From: Seminavis robusta
Taxonomy: Eukaryota > Bacillariophyta > Bacillariophyceae > Naviculales > Naviculaceae
DNA: 64,000 nt
Direction of reading: 5' to 3'
Assembly (NCBI GenBank): GCA_903772945.1
Contig: CAICTM010000092.1
Coordinates: 60,130-124,129 of the forward strand
In this document: piece after piece, positions 39,843 through 50,247 of the stretch
Numbering within the stretch: the stretch's first letter is position 1
How the letters are laid out: every line of letters starts with the position of its first letter
Program-made: the position numbers and the translations under genes
The notes under the pieces: model-generated
What the model saw: the letters and a program-made list of their open reading frames with translations, nothing else
Databases searched by the model: none
Told to the model about the DNA's origin: nothing

Positions 39843-40568
39843 GGAGGGGTGTTTGGAGGACATTCGTTTTCAATATTTTCTTTTGACGGTTCTTGAAACC
39901 TCACGTACAGTACGAAATGATATGTCTGTCAGGGATTTCTTGCTCTCGATCATGTTTAAGGATATTATATTGATCTTTTTAATTAATTTGACGAACCTCG
40001 TTTAGAGCGACAGTCTCAAAGAACCGCTAGACATGGCAATTCATTTGCGGTGAGAACATCTTCTGTAATCAGCCCGACTGCTTCATCATCCAAACTCGTT
40101 CTTTTCGAAACAACACATGTTGCCGAAGTGTGGATGGAGCAAAGTGGAATCAATCGTAGCTTTCAGAAGTAGCGCTGACATTCGGGCAATCCGACCTCCC
40201 TCCTGCATTAGTCTTCAAGAAGCCATCACTTGTCCAATGCCAGGGACGATTTCTTTTCGAAGGCACCCAATCGGGGCCAAACGAAGACAGCTCAGGTATA
40301 CGTTGACGGTACTGCAACTATTTTAAAATTAGCTAGCTAGGTGCTAGAAACATTATTTGGCCAGTACGATTCGGTTCCCGCAGTAGAATAGATGGTGGAA
40401 TGCATTGAATGAAGTAGAAGGGAAAGAACAACGCTCGCAGGTAGCAGCCAGAGTCAAACTCGCAGAGAGCCCTGGTGGTCTATGCAAAATGAGACAGTAG
40501 TAGATAGATAATTGAGCTTGTAGGTGGGTAGGAAGGAAGAAAGAAGAAGAGGAAAATCGTGTTGTAAC
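39843..40568. other. Intergenic, no gene seen
   Basis: Contains the 3' flanks of two converging genes. A 69-codon plus-strand ORF at 40117-40326 has no recognisable content. Confidence 0.5.
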
Positions 40569-41730
40569 TTAAAGGTCGCCCACGGAACGAGATCGCTTCA
40601 TAGCACCTTGTGTTGCGGCCTCGACATCGTCTGGGCGGACTCTCTTGGATCGGACGGAACCGGTCGAAGTTCTCGCACAAGACGCCACTGAAGTAGCATC
40701 GTCGTCTTTATTGCAATTCTTCTTGTCGGCAAACTTGGCATTGACGACTTCCGAGAGAGAATCGGAGCGGTCTCGCTTGACGATAATTTTGGGTGTTTCT
40801 TCTTTCTTGTTGTTGGTTTCGGCTATGTCATCCACCGATCGCTTTCGCATATTTGCAACCGTTGTATTTTTGTGCTTGATGGTTTTGTTGTTGTGGGCCT
40901 TGTTTTTTCGGCCAGAAGGAGGAACAGAAGTACATGTAGAAGCAGTGGTGTTGGAAGTGGCAAAGAGAGTTGCAGGTTTTTGCTGCGGTCGTTTCTGCTG
41001 TGTGACCACTCGTTCGATCGCTGGAACGATCCTGACAGGGACTACATCATCAGCACTACCAGCCGCAGTGGCTGTTGTTGCGGGTGGCGTAGGTACATCC
41101 ACCCGGCAAAGGTCGGCGACTGACAGCTTGGATGTGAGGTCGTCAATGGCTGCAATCATGGAGACTTCTCGCCCCTCGATCTCTCGTTGAACAGCCTTGG
41201 AGACAGTCAAAGCCATGGCAGCGTCGTCCATGCCAAGCCCATGGGAGGACATGACATCAAACACCTATAAAAGAACAACATCAACACGGTGAGAATTCGT
41301 TCCGACACGTACACGCTGGTACTACTTCTACGACGCATCACCGGATCGTCACGCTGCTCATGGTCCACCGACTAACTGCAGCCTTCCACTTCTCCGCCAT
41401 GACTAGACTCGACTACTACAACAGCGGCAGGCAGCACCATCAAATGACTCGACTCACCTCATCATCGGAAGGTGGGCTGTTGCTCTTCTTGTCGTATCGA
41501 GAAATTTGTCGTAGAAGAGCCGTCTGAGCTCTTCCACGGCTGTACCCACGCTCCTCCATCAACAAGGCGACACCGCGAGAGACGCTGGCAACAAACTTGG
41601 CCTTGGCATCGGTGATGCTCTGGGACTGGGCAGTTGCTACTTCTAGTGCCATCAGCGGTGATGTTGAAGTTGGTCTCTGGCGACGGCCTCGTCCAGCAAC
41701 AACACCCGCGGTGACTTCCAATTTGGTCAT
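40569..41730 (-). CDS. Two-exon hypothetical protein
   Basis: Exons 41730-41458 and 41264-40569, intron 193 nt (GTGAGT...TTTATAG), 322 residues. Splicing joins SPPSDDE to VFDVMSSHGLG and keeps phase 0. Exon 1 encodes an Arg-rich start and a helical region (AKAKFVASVSRGVALLMEER, YSRGRAQTALLRQISRY) and exon 2 continues with another helical stretch (DAAMALTVSKAVQREIEGRE). Together these look like a small all-helical domain. The rest is disordered, Thr/Ala-rich and basic with KKEETPKIIVKRDRSDSLSE and a final RSRSVGDL. I do not recognise the family. Helix-rich N-terminus plus basic disordered tail would suit a nuclear regulator, but this is only a guess. Confidence 0.68.
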
Positions 41731-42344
41731 TCTAATCTACTTTTGCAACAGGGAATGTATGTGACTACTAGTATACTTGATGGATGGCTTTGCTTGGGTA
41801 ATAGTACAGTATGCTCAAGGGTGTTTTCTCGTGAACGGAGACAGAAGCAACAGATGGAATTGTGAATTGATGCCTGTTACTTTTGTGTTGTGACTGAACA
41901 GGTTTCGATCAATCGATTGCTGCTGCTTGGTTGCTCGCTTTGACTGGCCAGAAGCAGGTGTGCCCGTCGAAGTCGTTTTTGGTTCTGCCGCTCTTCTCCC
42001 TCGTTCTTTAGAAATAATTTCAATTTCAAAATGACAATACGATCCGGCAGGCGTTCCGTGGAAGATGCCCTCACATTTTGCCACAAAAACAAAACTTTTG
42101 ATGTAAAATGACTTCAACACGGGATGTGTCTACAAGTAAGTAGATATTACTCTATGCTTCTACAGATCCAAGATCATTGAGACACACAACAGACACTGTG
42201 TACTCAGATAACAGTGCCGGTACAGGTACCAGTACAGGTACGGTGGGTTCATTAAACTGTTACCGGCAGCAAGGGCAACAGGGTGGATGCAAATGACATC
42301 CTAGATGCTCGCCCTCCGTAGCAGTTCTTGCTTTGCAGTTCCTC
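41731..42344. other. Spacer between hypothetical gene and cyclase gene
   Basis: A 101-codon minus-strand frame at 41815-42120 contains a mildly protein-like part (CHFEIEIISKERGRRAAEP). It could be an unrecognised exon of the gene downstream, but no splice link is evident. GTACC/GGTAC palindromes lie at 42220-42242. Confidence 0.4.
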
Positions 42345-45175
42345 CTAAACTTCCAATACCTTGCTTTCGTGCTTTATTTCCTTCTTCGACACTTCCTCGA
42401 CTGATGGTGACGCATCAGTTCGATTCTGATTCCAGTCTCGAACACTCCACTCATTGGCCTCCTCCGCCGATGCTTTGGTCGATCCCAGAAATGACGACCT
42501 GGTCGTGACACTCTTGCTGTATTCGACGTTGACAAAGTAAGTCGTCATTTCGCCCTTGCCTTTGGCGAAAACCTTGTCCGGTCGCAGTTCGAGCCAGCTT
42601 TGATAGCCGTGTCGGATCAGCTCGTCGGCACAACTTTGCGAGATGTGAATCTTGCCAGGAACGCCGTTGCTTTCCATTCTCGACGCAACATTGATGTTGT
42701 CTCCGAACAACTGAAAGCGTCCTTTGTCACCTCGGAGTATACCTCCGGTGATGGGGCCCGAGGACATTCCAGCTCGAAGGGCCAAAATGGAAGTGTCAGG
42801 ACCCAACGGATCTGTCAGTTTCGTGGCAATGAGCTGAGTCATTTTCACTTGGCATGCCGCTGCAAATCTGCACATTCGCACGGCATGATCGTCTTGAGCT
42901 TTGGGTACACCTGTTCCCGAATAGAATGCAGTCATGATTGGTGAGTGAAACGCAGCTGAGAACAACGCCGTACTCTGGCAGCAATCTTACCTGTTACACA
43001 AACATAGCAGTCTCCGACCTTCGCAGATTCAAAAGTAGTAGAGGAGGAAGTGAAGGGGCCTGGTTAGATTTTTGCTTCCAGATGAGGTCACGAAGGGCAA
43101 GAGACGAACGTCGCACCGTTTCAATCTTGTAGACGTCTAACTTCGTTGCAATCTTATCAAAGGCGAAATACAACGTCTCAAGCAGGAGGAATACGTCTTC
43201 GGTTGACCGGCTGCTGGACCAGCTTGTAAAGCCAGCCAGATCCATGAAAAGTATCGTTGAGTTCTCGTACCGTTCAGCCATCACTCCGGTTTTCGTCGGC
43301 TTGTTACGTTCGACGTCCTCACTCGGAGCAGTTGAGGCTCTCCATCTGATGCCTACACCCTGATGCTCATCCTGAAAGAGCTGCTCTGTGAACTCCTTGG
43401 GATACAGAGAGGAGACCAGTGCCCCTCTCTCGACTGCTTTCTTCATCACGATCCGCTGACGACGTGCCACAAGGCAATCAAAAGCGGCCAACACTGCAAG
43501 AGTGAAGAGGAAAATGCCTGCCACCGCAGCTGCGTAGACAGCTGGTCCCTTCGTAACGTAGACATCCTCCATAATTTGAGAAGGGTACAGAGAGATGGAA
43601 TAGCTGCAAAAGGCTTTGTTCAGATTTACCGCGTCATATGCATGGCTCTCTGGGCCGTTGTTCGCCTCAAGTGCCTCAGCGATGCTCTGATAGACAGCCA
43701 TGTCATCATAGCTGCTGGAGTGATGATCTCCACCACCCAGAAAGGTTGCCTTGGGGCCATCAACCCTATAGGAGAACGTCTGCCCTTGGCTGTTCTGAAT
43801 AACTGCAATGATTCCATTGAGCCCTTCGGGTAGAACATTTGAAAGGTCGAGTCGCCAATACAAGGGCATCAAGAGAAATCCAGCAACAGTGCGGTTGGGA
43901 GAAAAGGCATCAAAGACTGGGTACAGCAAGGCCGTCGTGGGGCCACCTTTGTAGAAGTCTTCGTTGTGGCGAAACTGTCCCAGCTGGAGGAATTCATTGT
44001 AGACGGATACACGCTTTCTATTACCTTTCTCAGTTTCATTTGCAGGCCCAGGGATGTCCTCAGCGGCACTTAGAACCGCTTGCTGACTCTCCATGGAAAC
44101 GTTCAATGCACTACCAACGCCGAAGCTAGTGAACAGGTCCACATTCAGCAGGTGATTATGGTCCATGACGGGGGACATCTGTGCCGTGGGAAGAAGACGT
44201 TTGAGAAGAGGCCAGGAAGCGACCAAACACATCGTGCAAAGCCAAGAATCTAGCTAGATGCCAGGCCAACTCACCTGCCAAGAAACAGCATACGGTCCAT
44301 TTCCAACGGGTAAGGGCCTTGGCCCCTCCTTTGTCAAACCGTGGATTTCAGTGAAGAATCTGTTTGGGTCTTTAGGACCGCCGCCTTGATCCGTCGATGA
44401 TTCCTCGTCCTCTTTAGTCTCTCCTTCGGCAGCATGCTCATCGTCTTCTTGAAAGGTTTCAATACCAAATTGTTCATCTTGCAGCCTCTTCAGCTCCATT
44501 TCAGCCGCATAGCTTCGCTCTCTCCAGCCCTTAGTGTCGTTTGCGTAGGCTTCCCAACCCTTTCGATCTTCTTCCGCTACCAACGTGAGCCATTGGATAA
44601 CCATTCCGTCCGCTTGGATTCTTGTCTGCATACTGATGGTTTCCCAGTTCTCGATAGTGACGTTCGGGAAGGAACTTCCAGTGGTCAAAGCATAGTTAGT
44701 GATGGTCGAAGAAAGCCCGCTAAGAGCATCAATCTTGTGGTCAACGGAATCCAAGAAAGCCTCTACCAGGTATATGTAGATCAGGTCCATCACAATGCTT
44801 TGTAAGGCAACGATTTGCATCAAAACTTGTAAGGGCCACAAACTAGTAGTCAAGATAGAACAACTTACCGGCCAATTTGTTGGCATTCGTCTCAAATGCC
44901 ACCTCAAATGTGTTCTCTTCTTCCTCTCTGGTGTGAAAGAACACCCATAACACGACCACCACTGCCGTGACGACCACCACGAGGTAGACCGCAACTCGAA
45001 GAAAATTCACCGCTTTCTGCTCTTTTCGCTTCATTAGGTTCCTTCTTTCTTCAGCTTCCATAGCCTTTCGGCCCCGAGTAGCATTCCCCATGCCCTCAAC
45101 AGAGGAGCCGTCTTCCATGTCCTCGAACACTAGAGACAACTCATCGTCTGATGTTACGCAGTCCTTGCCTGCCAT
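42345..45175 (-). CDS. Receptor-type class III nucleotide (guanylate/adenylate) cyclase
   Basis: Five exons: 45175-44869, 44762-44275, 44178-43117, 43018-42991 and 42910-42345; introns 106, 96, 98 and 80 nt; 816 residues. A cytosolic N-terminus leads to membrane helix 1 (about 59-80), a large presumed extracellular sensor region with several N-glycosylation sites, helix 2 (about 479-500) and the cyclase domain (about 570-770): STILFMDLAGFTSW with metal Asp578, KIETVGDCYVCVTG with metal Asp622, RAGMSSGPITGGILRG, QLFGDNINVASRMES (transition-state Asn/Arg) and VFAKGKGEMTTYF. Glu618 in KIET is the residue typical of guanylate cyclases, but the partner Cys position is Gln. Exon 4 is only 28 nt and codes for the second metal site. 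The first acceptor was chosen at 44763 because it restores a continuous sensor sequence; an alternative at 44826 is open but less family-like. Known diatom relatives are membrane receptors. Confidence 0.87.
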
Positions 45176-45288
45176 GTTGGATATCAGCTTTCGAAAATTT
45201 GTGATCCTTAGTTTCTATGCATGTGGTATGTCATTGGCCTACCGGTACCTGGTACCGTTACATGCAGCAACACCAACTTTTGGTTGCC
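45176..45288. promoter_or_regulatory. Upstream flank of the cyclase gene
   Basis: Short region between the cyclase start and the small inverted-repeat element; includes a GGTACCTGGTACC palindrome at about 45244-45256. No specific promoter element can be named. Confidence 0.3.
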
Positions 45289-45292
45289 AGTG

Positions 45293-45481
45293 CTACTCCG
45301 CCGATAAAGTCGAGAATTTTGAAAAAGGTGATAACTCCTCAGAATGAGCAGTCAGGATAGTCAGGATTCTTGAATCTGTCTGATGGTTTGGGTTAGGGTG
45401 AAAGGAAAATTCTCAACTTGATCTTCAGATTTGTGTAGAAGCTGGTAGGTTTGAGAATTCTCAACTTAATTGGCGGAGTAG
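45293..45481. mobile_element. 189-bp MITE-like element with 4-bp target duplication
   Basis: The ends are CTACTCCGCC and GGCGGAGTAG, exact complements. The inverted repeat continues inward for about 28 bp with four mismatches (left GATAAAGTCGAGAATTTT, right complement AATTAAGTTGAGAATTCT). AGTG stands directly outside both ends (45289-45292 and 45482-45485) and is a candidate target-site duplication. The inside has no ORF and contains GTCAGGAT twice and TTCTCAACTT twice. It sits in the upstream flank of the cyclase gene. Confidence 0.72.
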
Positions 45482-45485
45482 AGTG

Positions 45486-47011
45486 CTAGTCCCACCCTTT
45501 GACGAGGCATGCCACCGGCAATTTGGCACGACTACCAAAAGATATCGAGTGGCGCGGTATTACGCGGAAGAGCACAAAGAGGAAAGGTGCGGCACGGATA
45601 TATAACAGAGCTAGCTAGTAGTCTACATGTAGCTAGCTACCGGTACGGTAGAACTACCGTAGCGGTACAACCGTATCAGAAGCGAAGCTACCGGTACCGG
45701 TACCCCTATACCTGTACCGGTATGGTACAGGACTACTTTTTAAGAACTCGGTGCGATCTTTCCCGAAAAATTGGGGGTCAAGATGCTCAACTCCCAACGT
45801 CGTCTCTCGGAGAACACAATGGATTCGATTCTGATCATGAAAGTGCTCTACTACGCACGATTGTACCCCTCCTCGCTTTAGCACCAACCCAGTTGAGTTG
45901 TGCTTGTTTCCCGGCGCCCTTGATTCCAGGAAGGGTTTTCCAAGGAAAGCTCTTCTGCGAAGCAACAGTCCGCTTCATCAGGGCTTCAGGGTCGGGCGCC
46001 ATGATCATTCTCCAGAGCTACCGATAGCTAGCTAATAGGTCCCGTGTCAGTAAGCCTTACAGGTATGCTTCCTTCCTTGCAAACGTTGAGAAAAAGCAGA
46101 ACTGTGGCTGCGGCAACATCAAGATCGGCGCACAGTGCCAGACACAACAATATCCACAATAATGATGTCCCTCAATTGAATCTTGCAACCCAATGACGGC
46201 GTTGTGCGCGTTGCTCCGATATCTACCGGTACGGTACAAGAGTTGTACTGGGCAACAAAATTGCTCGGGGTTCGGCTGCAGACAAGTAGAACCTGAGCGG
46301 ATGGGCTGAGACTTGCTCTTGTTGGGCTGGCAGGCCAGATCTGATAACTATAGCTAGTAATAGCTAGTCCAGTGCAGGGGCAAACCCGCCGGAGTTGTCA
46401 TAGAAGAGCGAGTTTTGGCGACATGGTGTTGGCTGTACCAGTAGATCCAGCACACATACGGGCGGTTGGTGGAAGCTGGCATTGCATTGCTGAATTATTG
46501 AATCGAATCCCAACAGGTTTTGGGTGTTCGCGGTGGGAATTTTGTGTCGCTGGAGGTATGGTACCTTGCATTGGTGGGGCATTCCATTTGATGCGCACGT
46601 TGGATTTCACCAGAAGTACCTGGTACCAGAGGTACTGTACATGTCATACAATAGCAAAAAGTGACGGAACTATGTAAGTTACTGCGACTTGCACTGCGTA
46701 CCGGTACCGGTATGGTTGGGTTTGATTGCAACGAGACAGAACGGACGCACCCCTGGTTGGATACACTATCGTACTGGACCCACCGTTGCAGTGAGTGAGC
46801 CCAATCGAATCCGTAGTATCCACGCTTTCAGCCATTCGATTTAATTGCGCAGTGCTTCATGTTGCTGTCCGTCCGTACCATTTCCGTCATGCTTGACTGA
46901 TTGATTGAGTCGAGACAAAGTGCATCAATGGTCTTGATTGTCGTGGATGCAGTTAGTTGCTTTCCCGGGGGCAAACCATAGCATAGTTGGCTCTTGCCGA
47001 GTCGAGTGGCG
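45486..47011. other. Intergenic 1.5 kb, very rich in GGTACCGGTA palindromes
   Basis: ORFs here (plus 45509-46027 and several in 46364-46835) are rich in YRYRY or similar strings produced by reading CGGTAC repeats and are not credible genes. Palindromic tracts peak at 45620-45735, 46225-46240 and 46690-46715. Confidence 0.6.
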
Positions 47012-48091
47012 TCATGACGCATCTTGTTGTTGCTGCTGTTGTTGTCGTTGTTGTACCATGTACTGAATCTTTTCTAGTTTGTGGGGCAACCCTGCCGGAT
47101 GAAAGATGAATTTCGCAGACTCGTTCGTATCAGCGTTGTTGTTGTCGTCGTGATCCATAATTCTGGTATTGAGTTGCGAGCGTGGTAAGACACAGACATG
47201 GGGAAAGTGTTTCCATTGGTAGTTGTTGTTGTTGTTATTGTTATTGTGGGAAGTGTAGGTATGAAAGTTTGGTTGATGCAGTTCGAGTCCTTCTCCTTGT
47301 TGTGCGAGTACTTTTTGGAGTGCCGATTGTTCGTAGTGTCGTTTTTGGTGAAATTTGGGTTCCTCCCAAACAGCTTGCAAGAGCTGCGTAGACCAAGCAC
47401 ACACGCGAAAGATCATGACACCACAATTGATGAGACACGAGGGAGTTTGATCTTCGGCAATTATGAGATCAGTGTTGTTGGCTTGTTGGACAATGTCTTG
47501 GAGTGTCTGCTGGGGTTCAATGACACAGGCATCGGCGTCCATCCAGACGAGATATTCAATGTTGTGTTGTTGCAAGTACAAGTCATTATTCTGTAGGGCG
47601 CCTCTCAGTAGTTTGATTTTGTGGTAGGAACCAAAATCACGAGGCGCAATTTCTTGGAGCATTTCGTCTTTTGGAAGGACCGTGGCTTGAAAGTGGTAGT
47701 TGTGTCGTTCACAATAGAGTCGATTCTGTTGCGCACAGTAGTCTCCCAGGGGCTTGTAGTAGTCATCATTGGTGTAACTGGTAATCACTAGAAAATTGCC
47801 GCGCGCTGTCTGACTACGATGTGCTTGTCGTTCGCGATGGACTTGCCATCGTTTGACTTGTACGTTGTGCGATCGAACCTGAAAGGACACCAAGCGACGT
47901 TCTTCTTGGCTCAAGTCAGAGCCTTTTCCTTTACTCAACACTTCCACCAAGTCCTTGTAGTTCAATCTCACAGTGACATCGTCATTGGTGCCACTACACG
48001 TATCAGAACAATCAGAGAGGAATTCCTTCTTGGCTGCTTCAATGGCACCTTCAAAGGTTGCGGCATTCCACTCATCTCCATCATCGCCCAT
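47012..48091 (-). CDS. Glycosyltransferase, GT34-like (GMA12/MNN10 family)
   Basis: 359 residues from the ATG at 48091, intronless. The domain starts near residue 98 with NFLVITSYTNDDYYKPLGDY, followed by NRLYCERHNYHF, FGSYHKIKLLRGAL, and YLVWMDADACVIEP, whose DAD at about 185-187 is the metal-binding DxD motif. LINCGVMIFRVCAW and HYEQSALQKVL complete the core as in GT34 and related nucleotide-diphospho-sugar transferases. The C-terminus ends in a Gln run. Family role: transfer of galactose, mannose or xylose in Golgi glycan synthesis; the exact sugar is not readable. Oddity: no signal anchor precedes the domain, so either the first exon is missing from this model or the protein is targeted differently. 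It is divergent from the sulfotransferase-like gene, 368 bp apart. Confidence 0.82.
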   Translation of the reverse strand: MGDDGDEWNAATFEGAIEAAKKEFLSDCSDTCSGTNDDVTVRLNYKDLVEVLSKGKGSDLSQEERRLVSFQVRSHNVQVKRWQVHRERQAHRSQTARGNFLVITSYTNDDYYKPLGDYCAQQNRLYCERHNYHFQATVLPKDEMLQEIAPRDFGSYHKIKLLRGALQNNDLYLQQHNIEYLVWMDADACVIEPQQTLQDIVQQANNTDLIIAEDQTPSCLINCGVMIFRVCAWSTQLLQAVWEEPKFHQKRHYEQSALQKVLAQQGEGLELHQPNFHTYTSHNNNNNNNNYQWKHFPHVCVLPRSQLNTRIMDHDDNNNADTNESAKFIFHPAGLPHKLEKIQYMVQQRQQQQQQQDAS

Positions 48092-48459
48092 CTTGACAAG
48101 AACTTATCGTCATCGACGAAGGTGAAGGGGATGATTTGGGATGGACTGCTGTCTTGAAAGTTGAGTTCCAAAAGAACTCCGCGCCATTTTTGCCAAAACA
48201 AAAAGCAACGGTGACTGTGACCCTTAACTAAAGGTATTGATTCGTTAATGCTTTTACTAGTAATCACTTTTGCCGCTTCCCGCCACAAGCAATGACATGC
48301 TCTTGTCGAAGGCTCCAGACACCAGACTACTACAACCAGAATCGAATCACCACAGTTTGGGCTGCAGAAAAAGGAGAGGAGAGGATAAGACAAAGAAGCT
48401 AGATTGAGAGTGGCAATTGATTGTTCCATTCTTCCATCTATTTTGTTCCTACGGTACCT
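48092..48459. promoter_or_regulatory. Divergent upstream region of glycosyltransferase and sulfotransferase-like genes
   Basis: Open minus-strand frame through part of this segment (to 48429) is in a different phase from the glycosyltransferase and has no splice junction to it. No definite promoter element. An upstream exon carrying the expected membrane anchor of the glycosyltransferase could lie here. Confidence 0.3.
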
Positions 48460-49734
48460 ATGTGGCTTGGAAGGATCTCCCCGAGAGCGCTACAAAAGAT
48501 GCCTCTTCAACAGTTTTGGCTCAAGGCGTTGACCTTGGTTGTCATTGTTCAACAGTCTTCCTACTGGGGCTACCGCTTTGGCAGAGACCAGTGTCTCTTT
48601 AAAGACTGCGTTCCTTCCAATGAAGCTGTGGATAATGCCATGCGGGCGGCTTCTATGCCATTCGCTGCTCGTCGACGCGATTTAGATGTCCAAAAGTATC
48701 CCACCGCCAAACCGCGGAGAGGAATTGTCTTGACGTCCCAATGCTCTGGATCGGAATGGGTAGTCTCCAGTTTGAATAACGTTCCTGGAGTAACCTGGCA
48801 TTTGGAGCGCATGATTCGATACTCACGCACGTACATGAAAGATGCCGAGTGGGAAACGGTGCCGTGGAAGACTTATCGCCAGGAACTGGAACAAGCATTT
48901 ACATTTACTTCGGGTGGACCCAAAGACTTGCCAGAAATTACTCCCAAAAAGGACAACACAAAAGGACTGCGCACCAAAATGGTGGGATTCAAACTCATGT
49001 ACGATCAAATTCCGCAACATTTGAGATTTCAGTTTGCCGAATGGCTCGAGGAGAATCAAGTCTTTGTGGTCCATTTGCGCCGAAAATGTGCCGCCTTGCA
49101 ATGGAGCTCGCAAATGGAAAAATACATGCGGGGGTATCGATTCAAAATCAAAAAGGACCACATCTACAGCCAGAAAGAAAAAGATGCGCTGCCACCCAGG
49201 AACTGGAATATTACACTCGTGGACAGAAAGGGATTCAACAATCGATGGCTCGAGAGCATCCATCTCTTGGAAGAAAATCAGAATGAGTTTGCCAATTATC
49301 TCCATGTCTTTGCCGCCAAGGTGCCTGTCTTTGAATTCAATTATGAGACTGTGGACGGTCCCTACCAAGCCAACTGGTTCAATGCACTCTATGCCTTTTT
49401 GGGCTTGGACTTTACCCATCCCAGTGGTGGATCCAAAACGGTCAAGACGGGATCCAGAACCTGTGAAGACCGCATGGTTAAATTGGGAGGGCCCTCCTTG
49501 AAATCCTTGGAGTCCGTAGCACCTCAGTCTAGGGTTGAATGCTTGAGAATGAAAACTTTGGCCATGGCGGGCAACACGACAACCAGTGCAGCAGCGATGC
49601 AGCAGATGGGCCTTGGGGATTTGTTGTTGCCACCCAGTGATGGTCGGTGCCGTCTTGGTCCCAACTGCCGACAAATTGAATATGGAAAGTTCCAAGATGA
49701 TCTATTGAAGCGTCCGGCAATGTACCAGGGATGA
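48460..49734 (+). CDS. Sulfotransferase-like type II membrane protein
   Basis: 424 residues from the ATG at 48460, intronless; a second Met at 48499 is also possible. A hydrophobic anchor (FWLKALTLVVIVQQSSYW, about residues 19-36) is followed by the luminal domain. GIVLTSQCSGSEWVVSSLNN at about 88-107 occupies the place of the PAPS 5'-phosphosulfate loop, although with Cys-Ser-Gly-Ser instead of the usual PRSGST. EENQVFVVHLRRKCAALQWS matches the 3'-phosphate-binding strand and helix (the RR..L..WS pattern). FEFNYETVDG and LYAFLGLDF then resemble the later part of Stf0/carbohydrate sulfotransferases. Inferred role: Golgi sulfation of glycans. It is not closely related to the pair at 14-16 kb. 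Confidence 0.75.
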   Translation: MWLGRISPRALQKMPLQQFWLKALTLVVIVQQSSYWGYRFGRDQCLFKDCVPSNEAVDNAMRAASMPFAARRRDLDVQKYPTAKPRRGIVLTSQCSGSEWVVSSLNNVPGVTWHLERMIRYSRTYMKDAEWETVPWKTYRQELEQAFTFTSGGPKDLPEITPKKDNTKGLRTKMVGFKLMYDQIPQHLRFQFAEWLEENQVFVVHLRRKCAALQWSSQMEKYMRGYRFKIKKDHIYSQKEKDALPPRNWNITLVDRKGFNNRWLESIHLLEENQNEFANYLHVFAAKVPVFEFNYETVDGPYQANWFNALYAFLGLDFTHPSGGSKTVKTGSRTCEDRMVKLGGPSLKSLESVAPQSRVECLRMKTLAMAGNTTTSAAAMQQMGLGDLLLPPSDGRCRLGPNCRQIEYGKFQDDLLKRPAMYQG

Positions 49735-50247
49735 GCAAAGATTGATTCATTGGAACTAAGTACATTGTGAGAGATGCGATTATCAGTACCGGTACTACTA
49801 TATAGAACCGGTGCATAGACTACGGAATGGACGAAGTTTTGTTATGGATGTGTTAAAACTGACAAGTAGGAAGTGATCAGTTTCATTGCCATTGTAGATC
49901 AGGTAGAACCAGCTTCGGGCCAAGGATACTTTTGGCGCAAAACAAGTTCAGCTAGCTCGTGGCAGCCTTGGCCCCTCGCGGTGTCTGGTCTTCTGACACT
50001 CACGAAGCCTGACGCAGAGGTGGTAATTGGCAACTCCCAAGGATGCTTCTTTTTGCCGTAACAGGATCTTTTCCATCTCCGAGCAACAGTTGAAATGGAA
50101 TGGTAGAGCTATAACGCCGGGAGCTATAGAAAAAACCCACTGAATGCCTGTCTACTAGGGGTTATCTCAAACTAAGAGACTGCTGATAGCTAGGGATTGC
50201 TTTCGTTCCTATGCAAGGTTCTTTTTGTGCACATGGCGCCTGTTTAC
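49735..50247. other. Intergenic between converging genes, no gene seen
   Basis: 3' flanks of the sulfotransferase-like gene and the metallophosphoesterase gene. Contains a 62-codon ORF at 49873-50061 without features. Confidence 0.5.

Noticed and set aside
44826-44868. 43-nt intron as first intron of the cyclase gene
   Set aside because: In frame, but it leaves an odd hydrophobic insertion. The acceptor at 44763 gives a normal 106-nt intron and a sensor sequence closer to the family.
45509-46027. 172-codon plus-strand ORF with YRYRYPYT
   Set aside because: Its middle is a translation of CGGTAC palindrome runs. There are no family features, and the spacer context argues against a gene.
48823-49695. 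290-codon open frame on the minus strand
   Set aside because: It lies entirely antisense to the sulfotransferase-like gene, whose protein has clear family motifs. The antisense product has no recognisable content.
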